Assembly: GCA_032433595.1 (NCBI GenBank)
Contig: JASWJB010000168.1
Coordinates: forward strand, 27,812 to 91,811
Origin: Conoideocrella luteorostrata
Lineage: Eukaryota; Ascomycota; Sordariomycetes; Hypocreales; Clavicipitaceae
DNA length: 64,000 nucleotides
Reading direction: 5' to 3'
The translations under genes and the position numbers were made by a program. Of this stretch, positions 46,693 through 58,296 are shown one piece after another (the stretch's first letter is position 1; each line of letters opens with the position of its first letter). The notes under the pieces were generated by a model, which was not told the origin of the DNA, ran no database searches, and saw nothing but the letters and a program-made list of their open reading frames with translations.

Positions 46693-47921
46693 ATGTCGAC
46701 ACACTCTCTCCTTTCTCGAGCCGCAAACCAGACCTCCTGCAGAGGCTATGCGGGCCTCCGCCAGAGAGCAAATGTTGCAAGTCGACGAGCAATGGTATCG
46801 AAACTACCTCTCTCAACCTCCAGAAAATGCTCTCAGCATCAGATTTCGACCTACGCCGCCGCCAAGTTCCCAGTGAGACAAAAGGAGGCCCCGATGAATA
46901 GGTGAGAACGGTGATTAATGCTTGCAGATGGCGCAAGTGATGCAGTAGTCCTCAAGTTGGAAGCACACAAGGAATGCTGACAGAATGGAACACCCCAAGT
47001 CCCACGCCTAGAACAAACCTACACTCGGAAGTCGAACGAAACAGGGAACAAAACGGACTCCAGGACAGTCAAAACAATTCGAAATCAGGCTTGACGTCAA
47101 GCACCCAAGCAGCCATACACGAAGACATATATACTGTTCCCAACTTCCTGACGCTTACCCGGCTCGTAGCAGCCCCCATAGTTGGATACTTGGTACTTCA
47201 AGATTCTAATGCATGGGCTACGGGATTGTTTGCATATGCGGGTGTCACCGATTTGCTTGACGGCTGGATTGCTCGACGATGGAACCGTAAAACGGTAGTT
47301 GGAACCGTAATAGACCCCATGGCCGACAAGGCCCTCATGACTATCCTCACGGTGTGTCTTGCTGCCAAAGGGGCATTACCAAGTACGTACTTCGATTGTT
47401 AAGTTGGCCGAATCTGTTACTTGACACCCGCCAATCCATTATCTACAGATTGCCTGCCCTCAATTGACCCAAAATTGTCTCCTTGTTCTCTGGTTAAAGT
47501 TCCAATGCAGCTGACATTCGCCTAGTGTGGGTAGCAGCCATTATTCTGGGGAGAGATGCTGGGCTTGGGATAGCTGCGATTTATTATCGTTGGATCTCGC
47601 TTCCGCCACCTAAAACATTCGCTCGTTATTGGGATTTTTCATTACCATCCGCAGAAGTTCACCCTACGACAATTAGCAAATACAACACATTCCTCCAGCT
47701 CGGACTGGTAGGTCTCACAACAGCTGCCCCCTTGTTTGACAGTGACATTCACACGATATTATCAATATTACAGTAAGTTTTATATTTAGAGGCTTCGATT
47801 CTGTGCCTACTTAATAAACACGGAGTAATCTGACCAATTTAGATATACCGTCGCGGCGACTACGGTGTGGAGCGGTGCAAGTTACGTATTCAGCAAAGAT
47901 GCCGTCAAGATATTGAAGTAG
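46693..47921 (+). CDS. crd1: Cardiolipin synthase (CDP-alcohol phosphatidyltransferase)
   Basis: Mitochondrial inner-membrane enzyme joining CDP-diacylglycerol and phosphatidylglycerol to make cardiolipin. Four exons: 46693-46901, 46949-47382, 47526-47772 and 47843-47921, giving 322 residues. The N-terminus (SLLSRAANQTSCRGYAGLRQRA) is rich in Arg and Ser without acid, a mitochondrial targeting sequence. The CDP-alcohol motif DG-x2-AR-x8-G-x3-D-x3-D is perfect in DGWIARRWNRKTVVGTVIDP followed by MADK. RDAGLGIAAIYYRWISLPPPKT and FSLPSAEVHPTTISKYNT are typical of fungal Crd1. The last exon carries a final hydrophobic segment. It is tail to tail with mto1, another mitochondrial gene, 300 bases away. 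Confidence 0.95.
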
Positions 47922-48221
47922 ACGTCAGCTTACGGTCCTGTGGCGACATGGTAATTCGAATCACCTTATTATTAATGACCACAAGATTCTCTGCGATTAT
48001 GATTTCAATTTACGTATGCTACAGCTGAGACTTCGGTCATCCTGGATCTGGGCCTACTCGTTTCGTTGTAAATTTGTGAAAGTACATGCCTCAGTTCGTG
48101 ATAAGGCACAATAGAATCAATCCAATTACAAGCGTGAATAATGAGGGACAACGCAATTGAGCTTTGCTATTTCATATTGCTTCAATCGTTGAATAGAAAG
48201 CTATATCTACATGCTTCTCAA

Positions 48222-50329
48222 TTATCCTGAATAATCTAATCCAATTTTGTTGCTTGTAGGACGTCGACGGATATGAGCGAGGAGCCTTATAGTCCCAGCG
48301 GGTGTTACGCCTTCAATTCGACGAGCTTGAGCCATGGTCTCCGGGCGGATGGCATTTAACACCTCCTTTTCGGACAGCGCTAGTCCTGGAACATCATCAT
48401 ATTTGATATCAACGGGAAGTCGGAAGCTCTCATCGTATGCAAACTGTTCACGTTCTGCCGCTTGCATCTTGACATAAGGTGCGTATATAGCCTCAACGAC
48501 AACGCGATCTCTGACGCGGGGCGAAAATTTTTCGACATCGGGAATGAGAGCACTTAGCCGTTGCAGATCAATGCGACAGCCGGTATTCGATAGTCGCAAA
48601 ATATCGATTCCTGTTCGGCGACGTGAGTTTTTGTTAACGGTTAAGCCATATCCTGCCCATTGTGCTGGAGTAAAAGAGGTAGAGCGTAGAATCTTGGTGA
48701 GATCTTTGATCTGCTGAGACTCGTCCAAAAACGCTAACCAACGCTTTGCAGAGACCACACCCCAGCCTCGACCCTTCTCGGTAAGCCGAATGTCAGCATT
48801 ATCGGCTCTTGCGCCCATGCGAAACTCGCTCCTGGATGTAAACATCCTATAGGGTTCTGTCACACCCTTCGTGATTAAATCATCTATCATAATACCGATA
48901 TATCCATCAGATCTAGATACTGTTGCCTCAGCCAAGCCCTGTGCGGCTCGCCCTGCGTTTATCCCTGCTATAATGCCTTGACCGGCGGCTTCTTCATACC
49001 CTGTTGTTCCGTTAATCTGGCCGGCGAGATATAAGCCGCGGATGGCCTTGGTTTCAAGTGTCGATTTAAGGCCCCTGGGATCAATATAGTCATATTCGAC
49101 CCCATACCCTGGCTGTAGTATTTGAACTTCTTCGAGACCTTTGATAGTTCGTAATGCCATTTCCTGTGCCTCAGCAGGAATAGTCATTGACAATCCGTTT
49201 GGATAAATAACCGAACTGCTGAAGCCTTCAGGCTCGAGCCATACAATATGCCTACTTTTGTCTGGAAAGCGAACGACTTTGGACTCTAGTGAGGGGCAAT
49301 ACCTCGGGCCCTTGATTGTCTCCCGTATGTGAATTGTTTTATCCAGATTCTCACGCACAATTTGATGTGTTTTCTCGTTTGTATACGTGATACTGCAAGT
49401 TAACTGGTCCACGACGGACACACTATGGCTTAAGTAGGAGAATGGAGTTGGCGATTCGTCTCCAGTTTGCTTTTCAAGCTCTTCAAATTTAATCGTGGCT
49501 CGATCGAGACGTGGTGGCGTTCCGGTCTTGAGCCTTCCAATGCTGAAACCAGCAGTACGAAGCGATTTGCTGAGGCCAGACGTAGCAGCTTCTCCAAGTC
49601 GCCCAGCCGGATAACTTTGGAGACCAATGTGTATCTCTCCTCCCAAAAACGTGCCTGTAGTAATGACAACCTTGTTGGCGGGTAGAAACTGGCCAGATTC
49701 CAGCCGAACACCAGTTATCGATCGCACTGTACGGCTCAGTGTTGGGTCGTCATACTCTGACGAAACTATATCCGACACGCTGGCAAGAATGATCGAGAGA
49801 TTTGGATGTGATTCCAATTCCTCCCTCATATAACGCTTGTATAATTCTCGGTCAATTTGAGCACGGGGACCCTTCTTAAGTTAGAAACTTATCATCATGG
49901 TACACAAACACGTCATACCCAGACAGCAGGACCCTTCCTGCGATTCAGCATATGAAATTGAATACCGGCCCTGTCAATTATCTTTCCGGCCAAACCATCA
50001 AGGGCGTCTATTTCTCGTATTATGGTGCCTTTACCAATGCCGCCAAAACTGGGGTTACACGAACAGGTTCCGATGTTATCGATCTTCGGAGTTACCAATG
50101 CTGTTCTCGCTCCTGCTCTGGCTGCTGCGCCGCAGGCCTCAGCGCCAGCGTGTCCTCCGCCGATTACAATGACATCGAAAGGGCTGTCGGTACGGAGCGT
50201 TAGCTTAAATGCAGAGCGAACGATGTGGTTTATCTTCAAGAGAGTCGAACCTGCAACTAGCTCCTGTAGCGAAATGTCTGCAGAATACTGGCTGGCTTCG
50301 CCGCAAGGAGCGGGCACTCGTACGGACAA
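48222..50329 (-). CDS. mto1: Mitochondrial tRNA modification enzyme Mto1 (MnmG/GidA)
   Basis: FAD-dependent partner of Mss1 that makes the carboxymethylaminomethyl group on wobble uridine of mitochondrial tRNAs. Exons 50329-49919 and 49871-48222 give 686 residues; the 47-base intron (GTATGA...AAGAAG) restores [18 protein letters not shown]. The first ~40 residues lack a strong acidic character and probably form a targeting sequence. Family landmarks are the FAD motif [70 protein letters not shown] and [21 protein letters not shown], followed by the GidA-associated helical domain to the C-terminus ([14 protein letters not shown]). The intron, at 47 bases, is among the shortest here. All key blocks are intact. 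Confidence 0.96.
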
Positions 50330-50721
50330 GACGCATCAAATATCTGCGCGTTGGTTATTTGCAGGTTGACTCAATATCTTGCTTGCTGTGGAAGAGGGCT
50401 AGGGATATTACATATGAGATGTATTATTCAGTCCCTACTGCACTGGTCGATTTCTGCACCCCCCCTTATTTTGTGGGTCTTGCACTAACTAGCTAACTAA
50501 GGACCTTCATGTCATATTCCATTAATGGCTATTGCTTCCTTAAGTAGCTATGAGAAGTCACCTGGTGTCTATCGGCATTATGATTTTTTATGTCGGAAAG
50601 AACAAACTGATCGAGTTGCTTTAAGAGTCGATACCGTGGACTCTAAGTTGCTCTTTGCTATTCATTCTCGAAATAATATGTCGCTCTGCCTAAACGAGAC
50701 TTCCACTGCGCCATTCCAATT

Positions 50722-52512
50722 TCATCTGCGACCGGTTGCCTCTGCCCAAGAGTTCACGGCATCATCAACTTCCTCCAAGAAAGTGGCTGCATTATGAACC
50801 GATGTACCGCCTAAAACGACTCGTACTCCAGGAGTCGTGGCATTGATGCCGGCAACCATCTTGGCCTCTTCGTACGTTGCACCACCTACTATGAAGACAA
50901 TGATGTCCTGAGGTTTGTCTTTGGTCGATCCAGCACCTTCAATGAGGGGATATTGTGACTCCTTCACGCGACCTTTGATTAGGTTTTGCAGTGTGCTCTC
51001 TAAAAGTGACGTGTGTTGCGTATACACGTTCTCTACACCTTTCAGGCCCCTGAACCTGCTGGAAGCCCCTGAAAAAATACCAGCCGAATCAAAAATGTCT
51101 GTAATTCCACTCTGAGATGGCGAAGCATGAAGGGATGAATGGTACCGGAGAAGCTTGTTAACCAGATTTGCTTGAGACGGCGACACCCCTCCTGCTGCGA
51201 CTAGTAGATCTACAAGCATTGGCAAAGCGTTTGACTGATGTTTTTGATATCGGAGGGCATACAGAGCGGCCAATCCAACTTTGGTGTGATTCGTGATGCT
51301 GGAATCTTGAATAAGCTTCTGGATATTCTGGTATTTCGTTAGTTGCAACTACTTGAACCATTAATCAATATCGCTACTGACCTTCAAATCTGCATTGTGA
51401 TTGTCGTTACATGCTAGACTTTGCTCAACCTCACTGACCTCCAATAAATTTTCCGCGGCTACTTTTCGACTCAGCTCAGACACCAGAGTAACATGCTTAC
51501 TGACATTGCCTGACAGCTTCCGGAATTCCGGATACTCCTCTATGAATCGCTTCATGTCGGCAATCGATTCTACGTTGGCATTATTTTTCGTCTTGGACTG
51601 ATACTGCTCCACATAGTCTTTTATAGTTCCGCCAAGATCACCAAAATTCAGAAACATGTTCTTCTTAAAAAATGGGTCTTGATCCTGCGACAAAACGATC
51701 TCTTTCAGCTCTGGTCGCACATCAGGGACACCACTAAGGTCGACTCGCCCGTTTTGAATGCCAAGAAGGTGATGAACCATGGCTTGATACGTCCATTGAG
51801 TAAGTAGAGGTGTCACAGGATCCTCTCGTCTGTCCAGAACAAGAAGTACCGGATGTGTATCAACTTTTCGAAACTCGAAGAGTTGCTCTTCTTGAGACAT
51901 CAAATAACGTACTTCTGACGCCAGCTTCTTAGCCAAGGGGCTGCTTTTTTGATATCTTACAAGAGGCTTTTTCTTCAGTGATAACAAAACTGCCAGCAAG
52001 CCTTCCGCGCATCGCTGAAGAGTGTCAGGGTTCCAGCTATCTGGATTTGAACCCCATATACGCCGTTGTGGAAGTGATGCCGAAAGTGAGAATAGATCTG
52101 AATTGATAACTGTGTAGTCTGCAAAGTGCTCCTGAACGACTTTGACAATTTCGTGGTCGTCGGCCTCAGCGAGTCGTTCAAGTGACGATTTCTTGGCCAC
52201 ATTGGTGAAGAAGAGATGATACTCTCCGTAGTTTGGTTCCCGCAGTTCATCTATTAAGAGTTGTATGGTCTCGGGTGACGGGCGAACCAGGCATATGCAT
52301 TTAAGGTGACGCATCTTCTCGCGACCAGCGTTATCCAGACGATCAATGAGATACACTTCGTGGTTGAGAAGCGATGACTGAGTGATGGCCGTAGAAACAA
52401 TAGAAACGGTTTCACTATCCAGCAGAAGTATTTTCATTTTCGATGAAGATGCATCTCCGGGGGGCATTACTATCTTTGAGATGTAGTTCGCAACAGCTTG
52501 TGAGACGTCCAT
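50722..52512 (-). CDS. vps45: Sec1/Munc18-family protein Vps45
   Basis: Sec1/Munc18 protein that binds the syntaxin Tlg2/Pep12-type SNAREs for Golgi-to-endosome fusion. Exons 52512-51382 and 51327-50722 give 578 residues, the usual size. The start MDVSQAVANYISKIV and the blocks MKILLLDSETVSIVSTAITQS, YHLFFTNVAKKSSLERLAEAD, LVLDRREDPVTPLLTQWTYQAMVHHLLG and GGTIKDYVEQYQ are typical of Vps45. The second exon carries IIVFIVGGATYEEAKMV and VVLGGTSVHNAATFLEEV, the conserved C-terminal SM blocks. The 54-base intron lies between NADLK and NIQKLIQ. The gene is head to head with mmm1 (492 bases apart). Confidence 0.96.
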
Positions 52513-53004
52513 CTTGACGGAACCTTAGGACGCCGTAGCGTGTCCTGAAATCCCCTGGGTCATAACACTGTCTTGGCCCCTGGATTTGGTTCGAGGACGA
52601 GCGGTAGAGCTGCGGTGTGGCGAATGGTAGCGAGGACAAAGTATAGGAATCAGCAACAGTTAGCGAAACTATTGAAACAACGGACTAGGCTGCAGGGTTC
52701 CTGGTCGTGATTCAAGGTGTACGTCACAGCAGTACGGTTGGCGTGCTCGGGTATCTGCATAAGCCTAACCCGCTATAGAAATGAGTGCACTGACTTCTGG
52801 CGACGACCAACTACAAGCCCACACAAGCACGTTTCGGTCACGTTAACTCCCAGGAATAAATGACTTCATAGGTGTATTGCTCGATTTTGCAAATCAAAGC
52901 ATCACTAGTTGTGAACGGAAACTAAACTATGATTTTTCTCGCGATACATTCGTTCACACATTAACGTTGCCAGGCAAATGTACACCGGCAGACGCGACTG
53001 AAAA
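52513..53004. promoter_or_regulatory. Divergent promoter of vps45 and mmm1
   Basis: 492 bases between two head-to-head start codons, with no other frame of note. It must hold both promoters. No recognised binding site stands out. Confidence 0.55.
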
Positions 53005-54284
53005 ATGGCTCCAGATGTCTGCCCTCCGAGATCAGAACCAACGTAAGTTCGCTACCGTGCGAATATCGATTGATACTGACGGATTGACACTCGCCCAGGC
53101 TTTCATTCACACAAGGCCTTATATTTGGTCAGCTGTCTGTGATTTTTATACTGGCGGCGTTCATAAAGTTCTTCATCTTTGGTGACCCGCCATTGCCGGA
53201 CGTGACCGCGACCTTGCGGGCCTCAGAACGACGATCTAGGACACTTGCCCATAAACAATCTCTTTTGAGACTGCGTAGTCCTAATCAAAGGCAAGGCCAG
53301 CCACTCAGACGAAAGAAATCAAACGTGCTTCGTAACCCGCCAGCACTTACCATAGGTTCAATATTGAGCAAAACATACTACAATGTTGACAGTCACCAAC
53401 CAGAGAGTCTTGATTGGTTCAACGTACTCATTGCTCAAACAATAGCGCAATTCCGAAGCGATGCCCAACATGATGACGCAATCCTCAGCTCACTCACGAA
53501 GGCGCTGAATGGGACATCACGGCCTGACTTTGTTGATGATATTTGTGTCACAGAATTGAGTCTAGGCGAAGATTTCCCTATTTTCAGCAACTGCCGCATT
53601 ATACCTGTAGATGAAGACGGTTTGAGTTTGGGTAACGGAATCAAATTTGATGCAGCCACTGCTGCTCGGGATGGAACACGACTACAAGCTCGCATGGATG
53701 TGGATTTGAGTGACATGCTCACTCTTGCTGTGGAAACGAAACTTCTTTTGAACTATCCAAAAAGGCTGTCAGCTGTCCTCCCTGTTGCACTGGCGGTTTC
53801 AGTTGTCAGATTTAGCGGAACATTGTCCATATCATTCATTCCCAGCAACCCGTCTCAGTCGACACCGACAATGATGACGTTCAGCTTCTTGGATGACTAT
53901 CGACTAGATTTCTCAATCCGCAGTCTTCTTGGCAGCAGGTCACGTTTGCAGGATGTTCCAAAAATTGCCCAGCTGGTAGAGGCTCGACTGCACAGATGGT
54001 TTGACGAACGTGCTGTTGAGCCTCGCTTTCAAGAGATAGCTCTTCCGAGTCTATGGCCTAGAAAGAAAAACACTAGAGGCCCAGATGACTCCGTTGCCGA
54101 TGGAGGACTCCCTATCGGACGATCTAAGGGTAAAGACGTCACTCGCGACCTACGGGACGAGTCAACTTGGCGAAAGGAATTTTCTCCTGAAGATGACAGA
54201 CAAGACTACTCATCTCTCAGGCACCGCCGCCCCAACAAGGATGAGGACGCGTTTGTAATGTCAGGGTCTTTACCAAACTTGTAG
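53005..54284 (+). CDS. mmm1: Mmm1, ERMES complex ER subunit (SMP domain)
   Basis: ER-anchored subunit of the ER-mitochondria encounter structure, which tethers the organelles and moves phospholipids through its SMP domain. Exons 53005-53042 and 53099-54284 give 407 residues. Exon 1 codes [12 protein letters not shown]; the splice restores [32 protein letters not shown], the luminal start and single membrane anchor of fungal Mmm1. The SMP domain starts near [25 protein letters not shown] and continues through [43 protein letters not shown] and [30 protein letters not shown] to [10 protein letters not shown]. The start at 53139 in the second exon would lose the anchor region, so the spliced start is clearly right. 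Confidence 0.97.
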
Positions 54285-54509
54285 CCCAATATAGGAGGTT
54301 TATAACGACAGCCTCAAATATGATGGCCATGGTCACGGCCGCGCTTAATGTCAAGATTCTCTGACACAGTCAAGAATTATATGTATCATGTGCTGCTGTC
54401 AACGAATTCGCGACACTTGGACCTGAACTATTTGCTCGTAGAGAAGTGACAAGGCGGATCTTATACTCGTGTGAGGTGTAGTGCGGTGCTGAAATTATTA
54501 CTATACAAA

Positions 54510-55637
54510 TTATAAGGAAGTCAACGCCAACGGTGATTTGGTTAATGACAGTAAGCTTTGCCACCACAACCAAGAGCCAACCAAGAGCAATACGTAGTAC
54601 GACATGGTCCACTTCAAAACAGTTCTGCTTTGGTAATGGTTCCCCTCTGGCAGCCAGTATGGCTCTACAAGGCCCCAAACACGCGGGAGACCTATCGAAT
54701 TGCATAAAGTGTGCACACCGACAACGGCAAGGAGCGATCCGGTGCGCAAAAATAAGAAGGTAGCATAGGCTCCGAAAATCGTTGTATATGATAATTGAAG
54801 CACAGAGCGTGCGATGGCTGCGATAAGCGGCGTCTGGGGGTGTGTGATACGAAACTCGTAAAAATGATGAAGGTGGGCAAGGCCAAAAATGAGGGGAGAG
54901 AGGAAGATGATGCTTCTCATACTACACCCCGCCATCAGAAGTAAGGGTACGGCGGAAGAGCGGAAAAGACATTCCTCTGTCACAGGGCCCTGATCAATCA
55001 ATGTTAGCAGATAGCTGCATGGTTCAGCAAGTGAAGGAAGTTCGTACCGCAACCATATTCCTCCATGTTGCCCAGTCGGTCCAAGCCTGCTTCAGGGGTT
55101 CCACCGTCATCCAAGATCTCCAGACGCCCTCAATGAATAGGCATTCATATAAGGGGCCTGCGAATAAGAATCCTGTCAGAAGCAGTGACTTGCACGCATC
55201 GATAACACCTAGGGGCCAGTACCCCATGAAATGACATGGCGAAACATGGCTCGAAACATATGAGTTTTGGATAAGAACGAAGGTTGACAAAGAGCACAAG
55301 GCTGTTGAAAACGATACGAAACGAATTCTGGCACGAATGGCTTCTGGTGCGTCTCGAGAACGATTTGCGGCAGGTCTTGTAGAAGGCGATGCATGGAGCG
55401 GTAATACATATATAAGACAGTAGGCAACCTTTAGACGCCGAAGGCGCAGGCACGTCAGTTTCGGGCAGTAGGCATAAAATATACTCTCTCTACGTCGGGG
55501 ACCAATCTCGCGGCACTTTGAGGAGGTCGCTCTGAGCCCCACCATATATACATAGCTTAACTCACCAGGAGGCCGAATGCATGCCACTGGCGAAAGTCAG
55601 CAGGCTCACGCGAGGAGAAATCGGCCCAGGTGTCCAT
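54510..55637 (-). CDS. rce1: CAAX prenyl protease Rce1 (type II)
   Basis: ER membrane protease that removes the last three residues of prenylated CAAX proteins such as Ras and a-factor. Exons 55637-55566, 55428-55048 and 54989-54510 give 310 residues. Intron 1 is long (137 bases). The ABI/CPBP catalytic motifs are intact: GPVTEECLFRSS (the two catalytic glutamates and the arginine, created across intron 2), FGLAHLHHFYEF (conserved His) and VGVHTLCNSIGLPR (second His/Asn motif). At least six hydrophobic segments occur. TMGYWPLG-like sequence (HFMGYWPLGVIDACKSLLLT) matches fungal Rce1. The frame 55024-55587 listed in another frame is a shadow. The 3' end faces mmm1, 225 bases away. Confidence 0.94.
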
Positions 55638-58296
55638 TAGTACAGCCCGTTAAGGATCCGTGATTTCGTCTCTTTAGAGATCGTTGATGGTTTCAAGATC
55701 GGCGACCAAAATGGGTGCCAGCAAAGACCTGCAGACTGTTTCGAAACTGATCAGACAAATAACTAGAGAGAAACCGTGACAGTTTGCGCGCGGTTACTTT
55801 TTTGGTGGCAAGGTGGGCCAGCCATATGAATAGTGTATTCCTGAACGTGTGGATCTTGACCCGGTGAGTAACAGTAACAAACCACTGCACAATATACATA
55901 AAATAAAATAACCCCGAAAGATAACAAAAAAAAATTCAAGTCAGTTTGAGTAGCGATTAAAACAGCATATCAGGCATAAACAGAGTCGTTTGTTGAGTCT
56001 CAATTATATAGAGTTGATCATTTACTGTCCTGTTAGTAGCTGATATATGCACTTGCTCAGGACTTGTCGACCATGGATACCTAGCCAATCATGGATTGCC
56101 TTCGTCGCGCAATAATATAGGTTTACGTATTGAAATATCTCAAGCAACCCAACATTGACGCGGCAAAAGCTGAAACTTTGTCTCGGATCAAGGCCAAGTA
56201 GGACATTTGGGGATTATGTTGAAACGAACGTCACCTGGAGCACATTTGCTAATCTGCGCATTTCTACGGAGTACTTTGAGTCTCCTTACCGGATCCGCTG
56301 CCTGTGATGCCAGTAAATTTTCAAGGTGGTAATAAATTTCCCGGCATGAAAGATAAGAGCATTTCGATCCAGCTAAGGTACGGAGTACATACGAGAGACC
56401 TACGAAGTTTCCTGCCTCCGTCCACGGTTGAGTCTACGGTTGAGACCACAGGTTGTCTTACCAGTCAAGGCGCGAAACGAAATGACCTGTAAATAAGCCA
56501 ATTTAATTGGATGGCCAGAACGCGACGCGCCGTGATGCCCTGTACAACTACGAAGCTTGGCTGGCCACACAGGTCTCGGCCACTGTCTCACTTTCCTGCG
56601 AAGCCATGTTTGGGGCGATCTTGATTGAGAACCATCTTCTACCCAATGACTTGGATGTGAGTGAAATGGTTCCGGAACTGACTACCCACAGCCACGGCTC
56701 AAAAAATTTCCAATGTCCAAGTCCGACGTATACTACGGAGTACGGAGTAGTAAAAGACACCACCCACTAGTACGCTCCTAACCCATCACGTGTGCCTGTT
56801 GTCAACTTGTCAACTATCTGCTGGCGGGGAGTTGCATCATGAATGACCATGATGATTATTTTACTCCGTACTCGTGCCGGTGTTGAGTTACGCTTAAATG
56901 AGATTACTTGGTCGTTAGGGCACGAAACATGTTATCGCGACTCCACAACCCTCTCGGCCCCTTTTTCTCACCGCCTCAGGGTTAGGATGTTGATCTTGCG
57001 TTTTCACTGATGCACAAATATGGCCATGGTACCCGATATGGGGCCTAAAGCTCTGGTTTGCGTAATACCTCGTGTCTAGGGAGACACTTATCGTCTAGTA
57101 ATCCAACCGTCAGCGTATCGTGCGTCAAGCGCAATTTCGCAATGCAGTCTCCTGGCGGTTCTGCAGGACCAGCCTTCGTGCAGGAGGTCATTAAACTGCA
57201 CCCACTACGGAGTACCAATGCGCCGTTTGCAAATGGCCCAACCAACCCGCGACCCGCTTCGCGTCCTGCCGCCGAGCCTGTCCTGATCCAGTTCTCGGCC
57301 ATGGTCCTGACAATACTCCGACCTTTTCATCCAAAGTGAAGCCATACAAGCCATCTGCAGGGTACCTGGAGGGGGCACCAGTGGGCGCCGTAGCGTCGTT
57401 AGTGCGAGAAACTGCTCCTTTGTACCTTTATTACGACAGCGCTATATTGCAAATACTTCTGTCATGTAGGAAAGACTCCCCTCGTTTTTAACCTCCCTAC
57501 GGAGTACGAGTGTCTTTACTAATTTTTGTATGACACTATGCAAGCCATAATTGGTCCAGTTGGGATGAGCGGCACTGGCTGGTCTTCTTCTCTCCTTATG
57601 CCACAGAAAGTCTTTCCCTAGATCTTGGAAGGTTGCTAGATATTTTCCCCTTTGCCGTCTTCTTGCACTACAGTCGAATTGCATGCTTTGGTTTCTCGTT
57701 GGGTTCTCGTTGTCCTTCTCATTCTAGTTCATTCCTTCTTACTATCTTTTTACAAAAACTGCTACTCATACCTGAAGTACGGAGTATTATTTACGTACCA
57801 GTAATGCTTGACTTTTGTATAACAGTGTACTCTACCTGGTCTTCTGTTACTATCTTCCTTCGCCACGCCGAGTCATGGTAATATCACATTAACCTATTTT
57901 GCGAAGGCACCTTTCCAGTCAAATAATCATTAGTAGTGCCGTTTTATCCTTATTCCTTGATTATTCTGTGGATACGAGGTCTTGCAGCAAGTTGAGACAC
58001 ATCACGATCAACCCTCCGCGGCCTTAATCTTGCCGAAAACTGGCATCGTCAACCTCAATGTTCCCCTCATGAGATCGGGCAGCTGACACCAAGGAATCTT
58101 CCAAGTTTCAGAGCAACTTCCACCTCAGAATTTGTAAAGGTGCTTTAAGTTAGCTTCACAAAATTACCATCCCGCAAGCTTGCTACTCGTCAGAACCTGT
58201 TTGGCCCTTTGCCCAGACTCTTATCAACCACTCTGCTTACTTCCTTTGGAGGTATGAGACTGGCCGTCATTACTGGTAGAACCAACGGGATCCAGC
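55638..58296. other. 2.7-kb gene-free region dense in TACGGAGTA repeats
   Basis: No convincing reading frame. The interval 56275-57786 contains seven blocks of the TACGGAGTA-type motif. A CACGTG box is at 56787-56792. The last 700 bases are pyrimidine-rich on the plus strand and are probably the promoter and leader of the serine-rich protein gene. The first part probably contains the rce1 promoter. Confidence 0.6.
56275..57786. repeat. Cluster of TACGGAGTA/TACTCCGTA motifs
   Basis: Copies lie at 56275, 56379, 56734 (a tandem TACGGAGTACGGAGTA), 56862 (reverse orientation), 57206, 57498 and 57778. Nearly all extend to TACGGAGTAC. This is the densest group in the window, about one block per 215 bases, against roughly one per 5 kb elsewhere. 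Confidence 0.75.
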
